Assembly (NCBI GenBank): GCA_000499405.2
Contig: HG738139.1
Location: 8,084,616 to 8,148,615 of the forward strand
Reading direction: 5' to 3'
Origin: Onchocerca volvulus
Lineage: Eukaryota > Nematoda > Chromadorea > Rhabditida > Onchocercidae
Length of the DNA: 64,000 nt
The notes beneath the pieces were generated by a model. It searched no databases. It was not told the origin of the DNA and saw only the letters and a list, made by a program, of their open reading frames with translations. Each line of letters begins with the position of its first letter. Position 1 is the stretch's first letter. A program made the translations under genes and the position numbers. Positions 1 through 12,028 of this stretch are shown in pieces.

Positions 1-418
1 CTGAATGAAATTTGAAAAATTTGAATGAAACTGAATACCATTTTTCAACTAAACGAAAAAATCAAACTTGTTGAAAAACAATAAATTATACTAAACTTAA
101 TGGACTCATTTTCAAACAACCTACCAGGACCGTAACAATATGTAGCTTAACATGACGGTGATGTGAACGAGTGATAGTTTCTTCCTTCAGAAAATTCTGC
201 TTACTTCCCGCATTCATTATAAATCCCTTACCTTGTCTCCAATCATACATCTGAAATGTGACAATCTCCCCAAGAATTGATTTTCGTTTTTAAATTCTCA
301 AAAATTGAAATTCAATATAAAAACTTTATTACAAAATATTCTTGTACAACTTTTGTTATTCATTTTAGTTCAAATTTTATTGTACAACAAGTTATTACTA
401 GAAACAAGAATTAATTAC
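1..418. other. Intronic sequence of the glutamate receptor gene
   Basis: AT-rich, no open frame of note. It follows the 5' splice site at 411-418 (minus strand), so it is read as intron leading to ligand-binding-domain exons outside the window. Confidence 0.5.
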
Positions 419-3400
419 ATTTCGAACGCTATATAGGCTTCTTCCGCTTGGATTGATTTCAACTACTTTTGCTGAGAAATTCGTCCTGCTCAACGACTTC
501 GTAAACTGTATTTGACCCGTAAGTGTTCCATCTGTTTCGTCTAGTTTTACCTGTAATTCGAACAGTGGAGAGAATTTTCACCGAATATTTGTTCCAGCTT
601 ATTGAGTTATATTTTTTGTAAGTATTATACACTTCTGCTGAGCCTGAATTTTCTGGAGTAACTCAAGAATGCATATTTTATTACACATTGTGACTGCATA
701 GTAACTATCAATTTTTTTGAATTAAACTTCAAATTAAGATTTGTAAAGAATTGCTTTCTTTTAATTTTTTATGGTCAAAAGTTAACAAAGCATATTCTAT
801 AAATATTTAGAACTGATTTCTTTAACCTTATTTCAATTTCGAAATTTTGACATAAACTATTATTGGTCAGATTAATTCCATTATTTTTGAGTATATTTCA
901 AAATGAAATAAATCTTTTCGTTTATTTTGCTGATGGAATTTAATTAGGAATGAAGTACACTTCATATTTTCAGATGACTTAAATTCCTCTTTTCTTGGAA
1001 TATTTTCATAAATCCAAAGGTAAAAGATGGAAATTGAAAACGGCACTTGGCTATTGAATGTAAATAACTTAAATAGTAATCGCCTCTATTTCTCATAATT
1101 ATAGAAAAAAAACGAACGATGTGTTGCTATTATAATTTATATTTTTGGAAAAAATGATGACTTCTTCTTTACCGCTTACATTATCATTTAAATTTTTTTC
1201 CCGAAGGCAGTAAGAGGCTTGATTTTTGATTTAAAATTGACTTTCTAAATTTGAAATTCTTTGTTCTGACAAAGGATCTATCTGAAAAAAGCGCTGCATT
1301 TTGAAAATTGGGATAATTGTGGAATTCTTTTTGTATTCATACAGAATACAGAGTTCCGAGATGAAATTGTACCTCTCTAATGGCTTCAATAATTTTATCA
1401 CCGAATTCGAATGGCATCAAATATGAGGTTGCATGCTGCAGGTCACGCCTGCACTGGATTCCTGGTTGACCAGCATTATACAATTGATTTTGACTGAATG
1501 CATTAGCGAACAAATCACGGCCATACCTTTTCAAAACAATTTCAATTGCATTGCTCGCTACAAGTAATGCATCGTGTGCAAACAGTGCACTCATCTATAA
1601 ATAGTTTTTATGACTTATGAATTCAAATTACTTCTAATTGTTAAGCTTGAAACATTTTTCAACTATCGAAGGATGATGAAGTTGTCATCTTTTTTCTTTC
1701 AAATTCGATCGCAACTAATCTTAACTTGCTCAATCATGACTTTGATAAAGAATCCATCTAATCCACCAATTACTTATTTTATTTGAAAGAATAATTTACA
1801 ACTTGAAAAGCTAATGAATTTCCATTCTTCTCTTAAATTCCAATCTCTTTTTAAATGTAGCTAAGATTAAATAACTGCTTTAATTGTCCACTAAATGAGT
1901 TAATAGACTTACAGGTATTGGCACATCATCCATAACGAAACGATTGCCATAATGATGCACAAACATTTTTCTTTCCTTGCTAAAATAAAATTCTAGGTAA
2001 AATGAATCCCTTTAAAAAACTTGCAACTGTAATCAAATCTAGCACAGCTTAATGTTTGCTTCATGAAAACACTATTAAAAAAATGCTTCACAACCAAGTT
2101 TCGAACTTTTTAGTCTAATCTTTCTTACAATCGATAAATTGAAAAGCGGGCTGAGATTATCATCATTTCTTTAGAAAAGCTTTGCATGACATCCAAAACA
2201 GATATTGTTGTAATAAATAAAAACTGGATGAAATTGTTTTATTAATTAATAGAATTTTCCGCAAAAATTTAAAAATGCTTGAGGTAGTTTTTATTTATTA
2301 TTAATACTGTAATTATTGCTGATATGAATAACTACTGATTTGATTCTGTTATCGCCTGAATAAACTTAGAACCGTCAATAGTTTAAAGTACTGAAACTTT
2401 TCTGAAACTTACTTTAAACGTTGATTATACCGATCACATATTAAAAAAGCTGTAATATTAATAAGAGTATACTGGAAGGCATCCAAATCATTTTCATCCA
2501 ATTCCTGTCAATAAGTATAAAAATCTTTTGCAATAAAAAATGGCAAAAATTCAAATCTATTTAAATTTATTGCACTTACGAAATTAGCAAACACATAATT
2601 ATATTGCTTTTTAACAAGTATACTTTCTTTCAGTGACTGCAAAAATGCTCGGATACGATAACTATTCGAAATATCCACCACAACATTCAAAGATCTGGAA
2701 AACAATTAATTATAACAATGATGTTAATTTCATTTTATGCCATAAATGTACATTAGTTAATCCTACGATCTTTCCAATCAAATGAATACCAAACAAATTA
2801 TCAATTTTCTCTCTTTTATAAAATTCATATTATTGACCATAAGGATGCTTTCATCTTTATGGTAGTGTCAAAAAGAAACTGTTATAAATTTTCAACACTT
2901 TCATACAATTATATCAATATCTTGCTTTAAGCGAATTTATGTATTATGGCTTAGATTCTTCTTTTAACACCTTGAATCAACGAAATTAAAATTTTGCATA
3001 TGGAAATTATTGAGAAATTCTCGGAAGTATTCTTCATCTTCAGGAATACGATAGCTATTGATCTGCAGGGCATAGAATGGATTATTTTTTTCCATATATT
3101 TATATATTGCAGTAAGACTTCGTTCCGCTGAAAAAATATTTATTTGCAATTCAAATTATTGATATTCAGTATTCTTATAACATTCTCCTGCTAAGTTTCA
3201 AAAATTAAAGACTTAGTCAGAGTTCAAATTTCAGGCATTATGTTCTAAATAAAAATAAATTTAAGTACAATTTAGAGTGATAATTAAGTTGCAATCGACC
3301 TTTGAAGAATTTTAGGATAATTCAGATCCAAGAAAAGAAAGAAAGCTTTACATAGATGAATAATTTAATCATATTACCATTACCACCATCATGTAAATAG

Positions 3401-4896
3401 ATAATCTCATGCCACTGCTTAATTTTGATGTAATCCACTAATAGTTCATCAGCGGGAGGCCTTACAGATGCTGTGAAAGTTGATGCCGAATCAGAGCTCA
3501 AATCAGAAGTCTCCCAGTCAATCATTGGTATCTGAATGAGAAAATCCTTTTGAAAGACTTTTGGTAAGAAGTTGTTCAACCAATTTTTTAATTGGCGATA
3601 TTTATAAATTGTGAAGAATGGTGAGTCTAAGATATCAAATCATACCCTTATTTTAACAATTTTCATGTCTTAAAAAGTTGCTTTGATGCTAAAAATGATG
3701 CATTTAGCAGAGAAAAGTAATCCATGTGGAATATTTAAAGCAATAATAGCCAGAAATCTTTAAATTTTAATTTGACTGAAACCAACTTTGACTCGTTTCG
3801 CCAACGAACTATAAAGGCCAAATGATATGGGCGAACTACCAGCTAACATAATCATAAAACCAATTTTGAGTTCATCGCATACTAAAATTAAAGACTGTGA
3901 TTTTTTGATTACATCTGATCATGTGATGAAAATTTATTTTGTTCATTGACTAAAACAAGAAAAATTTTTCGATGTCACTCAAATTGCTATTGATCGTCTC
4001 TTCAGTGTTTTGATTCTTTAAAGTTATGAGTATCTATGACTGCAAAGAAAAGCATCTCAGATGCTGCATTCCTACCTATCATATATATTACTACAAAAGT
4101 CATTAAAAAAATTATTGCGATCTTAATAAAAGATATGGTAATTTTGACCAATCTGTAAAATTATAAACATGAAGGACTAGAATATATCGAGCAATCAATT
4201 ATATAAAGGATAAACAGAAAATAAGAAACCAAAATCAGCTAAATGCCAAAGAAGTGTGGTGGAATGCATTGCCGGAAGGTAACGTACACCAAGCGCCACA
4301 TCTACCGTATTTTTTTCTTCCATGTTAAACCAAAATTCTGCCAACCGAAGCATTTCTTGGATTATCGCTGCAGTAGTGTTATCCAATTCGCTGGTGTTTA
4401 TGAAGGCACCTCAAGTTTTTTGGAATTTTTTATTAGAACTCGTGAACCTGTCATATATTTCGAAATTTGGTACAAATCTTTAAAATTTGTGAGGAATATG
4501 TTACAGGCAAAAGCTGTGAGTTCAGAAATTTGATTTTTTAACTTCACATTTTTTGTACTCTATCTTCAAAAACATCTGTATTTCTATTTTCTCCTAAAAA
4601 ATAATAGTTAGGATTTTAAAGAAATATTTTTTTTTTTTAAATAATAGTTAATGAAAATGGAAAAAAGTTTTTGAGCATTATTTCAAACTTTTTCTAATTT
4701 AACTGCCAGTCGTTCGATGGTTCATTCTATTCTACGATGAACGAATCATATAATAAATGAGTAGCTAGGAATTTCTAACAGATCTCAAATAATTTTGAAA
4801 CTTACGTAATGGTACCTTTCGAATAAAACAATAAGTCTGATGAAGCCAAAAAGCAAATAATATGAATAAAATGCTTTTTTTACATGAGAGAATCAT
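419..4896 (-). CDS. Non-NMDA ionotropic glutamate receptor, amino-terminal half (gene runs off the left edge)
   Basis: Ten phase-compatible exons on the minus strand: 4806-4896, 4230-4409, 3787-3881, 3378-3531, 2971-3127, 2580-2694, 2413-2504, 1913-1979, 1373-1594, 419-550, together 435 codons. Exon 1 starts MILSCKK followed by a hydrophobic stretch, a clear signal peptide. The rest reads as the extracellular amino-terminal domain of AMPA/kainate-type receptors: IPMIDWETSD, then SVRPPADELL and HEIIYLHDGGNG (compare the RP and YIYD segments of GluA proteins), then GTLTGQIQF near the end (compare GLTGNVQF). This domain normally drives subunit assembly. The ligand-binding and pore domains should lie to the left of position 1. 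Exon 1 to exon 2 joining rests on phase only, so the extreme N-terminus is less sure than the rest. I cannot tell which glr paralogue it is. The last donor is at 411-418. Confidence 0.8.
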
Positions 4897-5638
4897 TGAA
4901 ATTTTATGAGGTGTAATTTCGAATAGCAAAATAAATTCCAAACAGGAAAGTAATAGTGAGAAAAGTAATTGAAGAGACAGGAAAACCAAGCTCACTTCAC
5001 AAACAAAAGTAGACTCTTGAAGAGTAGGAAGGAGTCAAATTGGATTCTTCTCCGTTATCCACTGTGCCAAACACAATTTATAGCATTTAAAAAAGTACAG
5101 TACGGAGATAAAAAAAATAATTTGTTGGCACTAAATTATTCCGCGCATTCCAGTAATCCATCATTATTTTTGGTACAAATTATAGGCGGAAAATTGGAAA
5201 TTTCTGAAGTGTTATAGTTTGTAAGAAGAGTAAAATGAAGCGAGTTGTATGTGCTCATCGTCTTCTCCTTCGCTCCTTTCATATTTCTTTATATAAGAGA
5301 AGATGTTGCCATTAAAAAGCAAATCCAATTTACTTAGTGGCCATTTTCCAACCAACGACGATGAGAAGATGACAAGAAAGGCATTTTCTTTACGTTTCTT
5401 TGCTCCGTTTGCGATCCGATATTCCATTTTTTTCAGCAATAACCCGTCGCATTTCATAAAGTTTGATTATTTTGCGCACATTTACAATGATCACTCTCAG
5501 TCTTGAGAATGCTGCAAGACAATTAATGAAAATAGCATATAAAAATCATTTACAAATACAAGTCCCTGTGTTGACAACATGATTACGTAATATCCATTTC
5601 AGTCTTTAGACTGGAAAAGGAGACTTCCTATAAATTTA
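4897..5638. other. Upstream region of the glutamate receptor gene
   Basis: Short open frames exist on both strands here (for example 5212-5457 minus and 5303-5506 plus) but they overlap each other, match no family I know and lack convincing splice context. It is probably promoter and 5' flanking sequence. Confidence 0.3.
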
Positions 5639-6090
5639 TTATCCAATCCCATGGGACGAATCCAATACCACAACCTCTTCATTAGATTTCGTTCCTGACC
5701 GACTTAATCGTGTCCGCCGATATATAATTCCATCAATTCAAAAGCATTTAATTCTTGCAAACCTTGCTCATCACCTGTTCCAAGTATTTTTATCGAGACA
5801 GCGATAAAGTTTACGAAATAAGGATGAGGATAACGAAGATCAAAAAGCTCCACATGATCAACACCAGCTTATATTAATTTTTCCATAACTTTTTTCCTTC
5901 CAAAAAAAAGTTTTAAATAAACAAATTTCAACTTGAAACCCTCAGACTCTAATAATCCATGAAAGTCACACAATGTCAATAATCCAGTTCTGTACCGATC
6001 TTTATAAATATGACGCCAATTTAGGCTGAAATATGTTTCGTATTTATTTCTGCTCTCAGAGGCATAAAGAGCATTTCTAGAGTAACATCT
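5639..6090 (-). pseudogene. Decayed coding remnant, family not recognised
   Basis: On the minus strand a protein-like frame (SRNALYASESRNKYETYF, then NWRHIYKDRYRTGLLTL) runs to a TAA at about 5869. The same frame then continues without a gap as AGVDHVELFDLRYPHPYFV and GTGDEQGLQELNAFEL to another stop at 5704. At about 5740 a different frame takes over smoothly (IDGIIYRRTRLSRSG, then NEEVVVLDSSHGIG) to a stop at 5639. The pattern suggests one ancestral protein broken by a stop and a frameshift. The NWRHIYKDRY part resembles the tail of an F-box-like segment, but I do not recognise the family. The first stop could instead lie in a 70-odd-nt intron (phase-compatible sites exist); the frameshift could not be explained that way. 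Confidence 0.35.
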
Positions 6091-6898
6091 GAGCATTAGT
6101 AATTTCCTCAAGTCAGTTGCCTAATTCAATATGTATCTCTTTGAAGATGATGAATATCCGTTCCTAACTTAAACATTCTTTACATTCCATTTTCTTTTTT
6201 TTTCGATACATAATTACTTCATCTTTCATGAGTACCCAACACTGTTATCTATATTGTTTCTTTATTGGATTACAGTTTTGAATTTCTCTATTTCTCATCT
6301 ATGTTTGATAAATTTAGAATATTTCCATGCAAAAATATAGAAAAGTTAATTCATTCTTCAAGTACAGTTCAAACTTTTGAAATATTCGAGATTCTCACTC
6401 TTGCTAAACCAATCCAACATTTACATAACGCTCTATGATCATATTTTAAACATTCTTTACATTCCATTTTCTTTTACTTGCCGCTGAAATCGCGAGAATA
6501 AAAGAAAAAAATCAGTGATTCTTTGTTTTAAATTTTACGTTGCATATTTGATTTAGTTGACTGTGAAATCATTTTTTGTCTATCAAGTTAATGAGCTTTA
6601 TAAAAGCTCTCCTTCATCATCAGCTAACCACAGGCACAATCTCATGCACACCAAAGGCGCATGCTCCCGAGACAACGAAGGATCTTTCTTGTTTCTACAA
6701 AATGATATCAGGGTCCTCCATCCACGAAGATGAGGGTCCTAAGTACAAAAATCATTTCAACGAACAAGCTGCCCCCCCCCCTCCCTTCCCATCTTTTTTC
6801 GCATTATAATTTCTTCATGATATAGTCGAAATTGTATTGTTAATGTAATTGTTGTAATAAATGCTGCGTACGTTGATTTATAAATTAATCATAATAAA
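6091..6898. other. Intergenic stretch with one weak open frame
   Basis: A plus-strand frame at about 6582-6809 (ends NEQAAPPPPFPSFFAL) is open but unlike any family I know. It contains the unusual C-run and is followed by AATAAA at about 6857. Nothing else is supported. Confidence 0.25.
6771..6789 (-). other. G-rich tract with quadruplex potential on the minus strand
   Basis: The plus strand carries an uninterrupted run of ten C followed by TCCC and TTCCC. The minus strand therefore has four or more runs of at least three G with 1-2 nt loops, which satisfies the usual G-quadruplex pattern. It stands out in such AT-rich DNA. Confidence 0.4.
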
Positions 6899-6920
6899 GG
6901 TTTAATTACCCAAGTTTGAG
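6899..6920 (+). other. Exact genomic copy of the nematode SL1 spliced leader
   Basis: All 22 nt of the conserved nematode SL1 leader are present (begins GGTTTAATTACCC, ends AAGTTTGAG). In an SL RNA gene the leader is followed directly by a GT donor and later by an Sm site. Here it is followed by ATTCGTTTCC, with no donor and no Sm site, so this is not an SL RNA gene. An SL1 joined to non-donor sequence is the expected 5' end of a reverse-transcribed, trans-spliced mRNA. Confidence 0.9.
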
Positions 6921-7081
6921 ATTCGTTTCCAAATGAATAAACAACAAAATTGAAGAAACTGTGAGAACGGAAGAACAGAATTCAACTTATTATTTGTCAC
7001 TATCAGAAAGAAAAAGAGACACACTCATTAGACTAGACGAGACGATAGAACTACAATTTCAGATGATTTCAAATTCAGCAT
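6899..7081 (+). pseudogene. Probable retrocopy of an SL1 trans-spliced mRNA (degenerate)
   Basis: Eleven nt after the SL1 leader is an ATG reading MNKQQN before a stop. Shifting frame at that point gives a protein-like run (EETVRTEEQNSTYYLSLSE, then RDTLIRLDETIELQFQMI) to a stop at about 7081. No poly(A) tract or target-site duplication is obvious, so if this is a retrocopy it is old or truncated. The parent gene is not recognised. Confidence 0.5.
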
Positions 7082-7975
7082 AATATTTCATATTAATATT
7101 CATAATATATTTGAGACAGGACCACAACTTCAGAGACCTCAAATCTGGCATAATGAAGTGGTCAGCAGGTAACGTTCAACTTTGTTAATGACTTCACTTC
7201 ATTTTCATCCATCCCATGATAGAATGGATAAAAATGAACTATGGTTATTGAACTATGAACTACGCAAAAGTCACATCTTCCCCAAAGCCTTCGGAAGTGA
7301 AACATCAGAGGAGAAGGGATGGAATTTATATTGAAGTGATAATCTACTATTGATAATAATTTATATATCCCAGCACTATTTTTTAACTTCTCAGAACATT
7401 ATTAACTTCAGCCATTCTCAGTATTCATACTTGTTACTTATCACCTCAACACAGCCTTTTACTCAGAAGCATTGTAAAAGAATTATCAAGTGTTAGGAGT
7501 AAAATATCCAATGTTGCTGCTAATCTAGTGCATCATCAACTAGTCCAGAAAACACCCTACATATCTCGGGATAGCATCACGAAAGTATCGGTTGCATAAT
7601 ACAAATTCCGCACACACTCTCTTCAGAAGTTCATGATATCTTGCAGCCATATTGCCTGTACTTTGCAAAAATAACAGAGCGGGCCCGTAATTTCTCGGAT
7701 GTTTAGAATTACTTTTCTACCAATTCGTTGTTTTGGTATCCAGATCGGCCTAAAAAATAGATTTTATTTATGGTAAACTCATTAGGTAATTCAGCAATTA
7801 GAAATCTTTTTGGTGAACGAAGTGAGAGATAAGAGAGACAAAGAAAGTAGCTCTATTATTGGGTTGATATGCTAAGAAGCAGGATATTTCTTGACTATAT
7901 TCAAATTTTCATCAATATTTCTTGACTATATTCAAATTTGAAATAACAGTAAACAAATCTTTGCTTTCATTTCAG
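7082..7975. other. Intergenic, upstream of mrpl-45
   Basis: AT-rich with no supportable gene. An 18-bp-scale direct duplication is visible at 7885-7940 (ATTTCTTGACTATATTCAAA twice). The region ends at the TTTCAG acceptor preceding the mrpl-45 start. Confidence 0.4.
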
Positions 7976-7978
7976 GTA

Positions 7979-10484
7979 ATGTTGCAGAAAACATATAGTT
8001 GCTTGCATCGATTAATCTACCCGATTTTCATCGCTCCAGTGAGTCCTGTGTTGGTTCTTTCCTGCCATGTTCATCATCATAAAGAACGTCACAACCTACG
8101 ACTCTTTCTCGGCATTCAGCGCTCGAACAAGCACAAAGCTAACCGGAACACACACATGAATGAAAGGAAATTTTCTCGGGTAAACTCTTTTTGAATGCAA
8201 TTCAATAATAGGTACAACGAGAAAGATAAGAAAAAGAGAATGACAAATTCGATATATCAATTTTAACAGAAAAACATATCATCTGGAAATTAACAGAGAT
8301 AATTATTGCTCTATCTTCCACATTTTCATTCATTCCATTGTTACCGACAAATTAATAATTTAAATTGTAGCTTCGCGCTAAGAAGAATTTCAACATCGAA
8401 TTACCGGATGATGATATGCAAGAAAAGAAGCAGAAAATGAGTCCATTAGATTTGCGACTTATTTTGCTAAAAAAAGGAATCAATCCGTATAGAGACGTTA
8501 CACCTCAGACATGGAAAGAATTTCAAGTGACTTTCAGCTCTTGTTGTTAGTTTTTCCAGGAATTTTTTTGTTAAATAAACATTATACTTCTATACTTCGT
8601 TTTTCTGATGAGCAGAGCGGAATAAGTGATAAGGAGACAGTTGGAGCTTCTTTTAATGCTATGATATTTTTCTGAAGTTTTTTTGAACTTGAGATATATT
8701 GTTTCAGATCAAGTAATGGATCCTTTTGTTCCGAGAGAAGGACCTTCAACGGATAATCCTTATACTATTTTTCGAAAAAATCCATTGAAACTATTAGGTT
8801 TTCCTTTCTTATTTCCTCCAGAATTCCACGAAAAGAAAGAGTCTTTGGAATACGCGCTATTAAGAGCGGAAGAAGGACGGTTTACGGCATATCAACATAA
8901 GTTTGTCATTTTTTGGTCTATTACTAATGCAGCATGTGTGAAAGCTATGTAACGTAGTTTATTGCGATAAATTTTAATGTGAGATTTATATTGCTTATTA
9001 GTCTGATTGCCGCTTAGCTGTCTGGATTTCTTATTGATTTTCCGAAATTTCTTGTCATTTCCAGATATTTTAACTACAAGCATGGCATAAAAAGAATACG
9101 TAAAAGAAAGGGATTTGAAAATTTCAGTGTTAAGGTAAGTCTGAATTCAGAAAGTAACAAGTCGAATTGTAAGAATTTATTTGTACTACTTCTAATTCTA
9201 ATGAGTAGTGTGTTTAGGACTGAACAAAGATGAAACATGACATAAAAATCTTTGATTTTTTGAAGTCATCGTATTTTTCAGACTTTTCCAGCTGCTGCTG
9301 ATGAAATTTATGTTGAAGCTCACAGAGCTTTGATGGCTCGTGATAAGACCGCATTACAAAAATATATAACAGAAGCTGCTTTTGGAGTAAGCGATTTGAT
9401 GCTTTTGTGAAGATATTAGAATTTCTGGTTTATATTCGTCATTTAGTATCACTATTCATTTCTCTATATTTGCAAATTTTAGTAATACAATTCCACAAGT
9501 TTTGTGCTCTTCTCTTCTGTTTCGGACTCGAATATTTCCATTCCCATTTTCGTCCACATCCATTATCTAATCATTCAGAATTTTTCCTCGAAGCTCATTT
9601 TAACGATCCGTAATTTCCAGTCACATTTATATTTACTTGCTTTTTCTATACCTTTTTAATATTTCGATTTGCCTTTTCATATAATAAATAATGCGTCATT
9701 ACTTATTTGAGTGATTTATCTACATTCTAAAAATTATGTAAAGGAATTTAGGGAAAATATGTTTATTTTTCTTCTGATGTTTTCTTTGATTTATCTTGCA
9801 TATTCATCCAGACACAATGTTTTTCTGTTGCAGAAAATGTGGCCGGATGTAGAAACTGGTTCAGTAATATGGGAATTAATGAAACATATTGAACCATCAC
9901 GCGTTGTATCTGTTCGTTGTGCTGATTTCCCACATCAATCTGGAAATGATATCGCTCAGATCATTGTTCGAATGCATACAATGCAGGTATTATATTTATT
10001 GTTATTTATTTAATTTGGTTAACATCATTTTCTGTGTTCCTGGCTCTTTTCCTTAAAGAAAGGAAAACATGAATTTTCTCAGCTGAAAACAGTTAAATCA
10101 GAATCGATCTTGCAGAAAATTGCGCTTTACGATCGTTTTGGTAGATTGATACTTGGAACAGAATATGAAGCGAAACCAGTATTGGAATATGTAGTATTTG
10201 AGAATCATATTGCTAGCCTTGACGGAACTTGGAGATTGCACGACAAAGTTTATCCGGAATGGATAAAGCCCAAGCGAGATTTGCCTAAGTTAGTGTTCAT
10301 ATAAATTTGTAAATAATTAAATTATTGGTACAACTGGACATTGTTTCTTTCTGCATGAAATAAAAAAGCAGTAGATATTATTTGCAGGCAAACAAAGATC
10401 TCTCAAGAGCATTTACGGATCCAGACCAGACAACCGCTCAAATTAGGTGGTGGTCGAGAGTTGCCGGTACCTGAAGAAAAGTGA
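7979..10484 (+). CDS. mrpl-45: Mitochondrial ribosomal protein L45 (Tim44-like domain)
   Basis: Eight exons: 7979-8179, 8371-8542, 8708-8900, 9065-9134, 9282-9386, 9834-9986, 10116-10288, 10388-10484; 387 aa. It is a component of the mitochondrial large ribosomal subunit near the exit tunnel. The C-terminal half carries the Tim44-like fold: EIYVEAHRALMARD, RVVSVRCADFPHQSGND, KIALYDRFGRLILGTE and VLEYVVFENHI all match L45 (compare YDRFGRLMYG and DVLEYVVFE in vertebrates). The N-terminus is basic and hydrophobic, suiting a mitochondrial targeting signal. The ATG lies 3 nt after a TTTCAG acceptor, so the mRNA is probably trans-spliced. The 3' end of exon 2 is the least certain joint: a T|GTTGTT donor at 8542 keeps frame. 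Confidence 0.92.
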
Positions 10485-11000
10485 TTTTTAATTTCGATTC
10501 TATGGTATAACTGTTACAATACTGCTGGGATGAATTGTCCGAAAAGGAGTTCGACTCTTGAATGTTGTATTTTTCTATCGCTGATGTGATGTAGAAAAGT
10601 GCGAAAGTTAATGTATTTACATATTTGAAAAAATGTGATATGTTAAAATCGTTTACTAAATGAAATGAAATTAATTCATTTTGTGAAGAGATTTGTTCTT
10701 TGTAAAATGCTATTTAATACTCGTTTCCATGGACTTCATTCACTGTTATTATTTGTTAAGATTTTTGTTATGTTTCAGTTTTCTACATATAGTCTATGGG
10801 GCAAGCGGTTATTATCTAATAAAATTTCTTAAATGGAGTGTATGTGTATTTGATGATTGCAAGAATTCAAGCTTAAATATTGCAAGCACATATTTCCGGA
10901 GCTTTTCCTAACTTGGAGATACGATTTATTGTCAAGTTTAATCATTGAATTAGTATTCTATAGATCGAAACTGAATTTGGAAGTCGCAAAGAATTTAACA
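10485..11000. other. Spacer between mrpl-45 and dss-1
   Basis: About 515 bp with the same transcription direction on both sides. It contains AATAAA at about 10819 and a TTCTATAG acceptor about 40 nt before the dss-1 ATG. The spacing allows either separate promoters or a loose two-gene operon; the sequence does not decide. Confidence 0.4.
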
Positions 11001-11771
11001 ATGACAGAAGGCAAAAATAAAAGCAAACCGGAAGATAGCCAACAGAAAATGGAAACACATATTGAAGAAGATGACGAATTCGAAGAATTTCCCCAGCAAG
11101 ATTGGCAAACTAAGGAGAGTGCGGAAGATGAAGAGGTTCGGATAGTTGCATATTTTGGATGTGTATATTTACTTTCAGCAAGTTGCTGATTTGTAGTGTA
11201 CAGCTGATGGGCTCCGAGCTTTTTTGTGCTTATAGTATCTATCTTTTACTTCAACTGTTTGATAATCTAAAACATTTTGTGCCCGGCAGTTGACTATTGA
11301 CGTATCCATATCCTGAAAGAGATGTTTTTTCTAATGTTTCTTCTAATTGTGAAGTATGAGATGCTAATTACTAATTACGAAGTATGGATAGATGCTTATC
11401 GATTGGTATTATATTCGAATTCTATGTATTAAAAAAAATCCGGAAATTTCCATTTATTTTCTACGGTAACTTTTTTTTCTTTGTCTCAAATAAAATTCAA
11501 ACGAATTTTCTGGAAATCGTGCTCATTATAGGAACTGAATGTCTGGGAAGACAATTGGGATGATGAAGCGAACGAGAATGATTTCGCCAAACAGCTAAGG
11601 TTTGTTTCTTGTAACGTGTTAATTTTTTCTATACTTTATTAGTTTCTGAAGTTGCTAAAACTTTTTAACACTGAATATGATATACGAAACAGTTCATTGC
11701 CATTTGAGATTCTTCATCTGTTTTATTTCAGAGATGAACTTGCTAAACACGGTCACGGTACTGCAACATGA
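11001..11771 (+). CDS. dss-1: DSS1/SEM1, 26S proteasome lid subunit
   Basis: Three exons: 11001-11135, 11532-11599, 11732-11771; 80 aa, slightly longer than the 70-aa human protein. DSS1 is a tiny acidic, mostly disordered subunit of the proteasome lid and also partners BRCA2 and the TREX-2 complex. The two hallmark acidic-aromatic segments are present, EEDDEFEEFPQQDW and NVWEDNWDDEANENDF, and the C-terminal helix follows as FAKQLRDELAKHG. The extended basic N-terminus (MTEGKNKSKPEDSQQK) differs from vertebrates. AATAAA is at 11909-11914. Confidence 0.95.
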
Positions 11772-11908
11772 CTAATGCCGTAATATCAATGTTTCATTAA
11801 TTTTCAGTTTTAATTCAATGAATTTTTTTTCTTTTCTTTTTTTTTTGACCTTGTGGCACAAATCTTTTTTTTTTTTCTAAACTAAAGAGTCATGACATTG
11901 ATGCGCAA

Positions 11909-11925
11909 AATAAAGAAATTTTATT
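11909..11925. terminator. Back-to-back poly(A) signals of dss-1 and mrpl-18
   Basis: Plus-strand AATAAA at 11909-11914 serves dss-1. Five nt further on, TTTATT at 11920-11925 is AATAAA on the minus strand and lies about 104 bp downstream of the mrpl-18 stop. The 3' ends of the two convergent mRNAs should overlap by a few tens of nt. Confidence 0.6.
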
Positions 11926-12028
11926 AAAACCTATATTTAACCGAGAAATTTCATCTGCTAGAATATATTAAGTATAGTCCTTTGCATGTACTGGATTTGA
12001 AATGAACTTACATCTACTATCTCCAGAT

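Noticed and set aside
4243..4533. 96-codon plus-strand frame
   Set aside because: It is the antisense shadow of glutamate-receptor exon 4230-4409.
6899..6990. SL1 RNA gene
   Set aside because: The leader is not followed by GT, there is no Sm site or 3' stem-loop, and no 5S rRNA gene is nearby.
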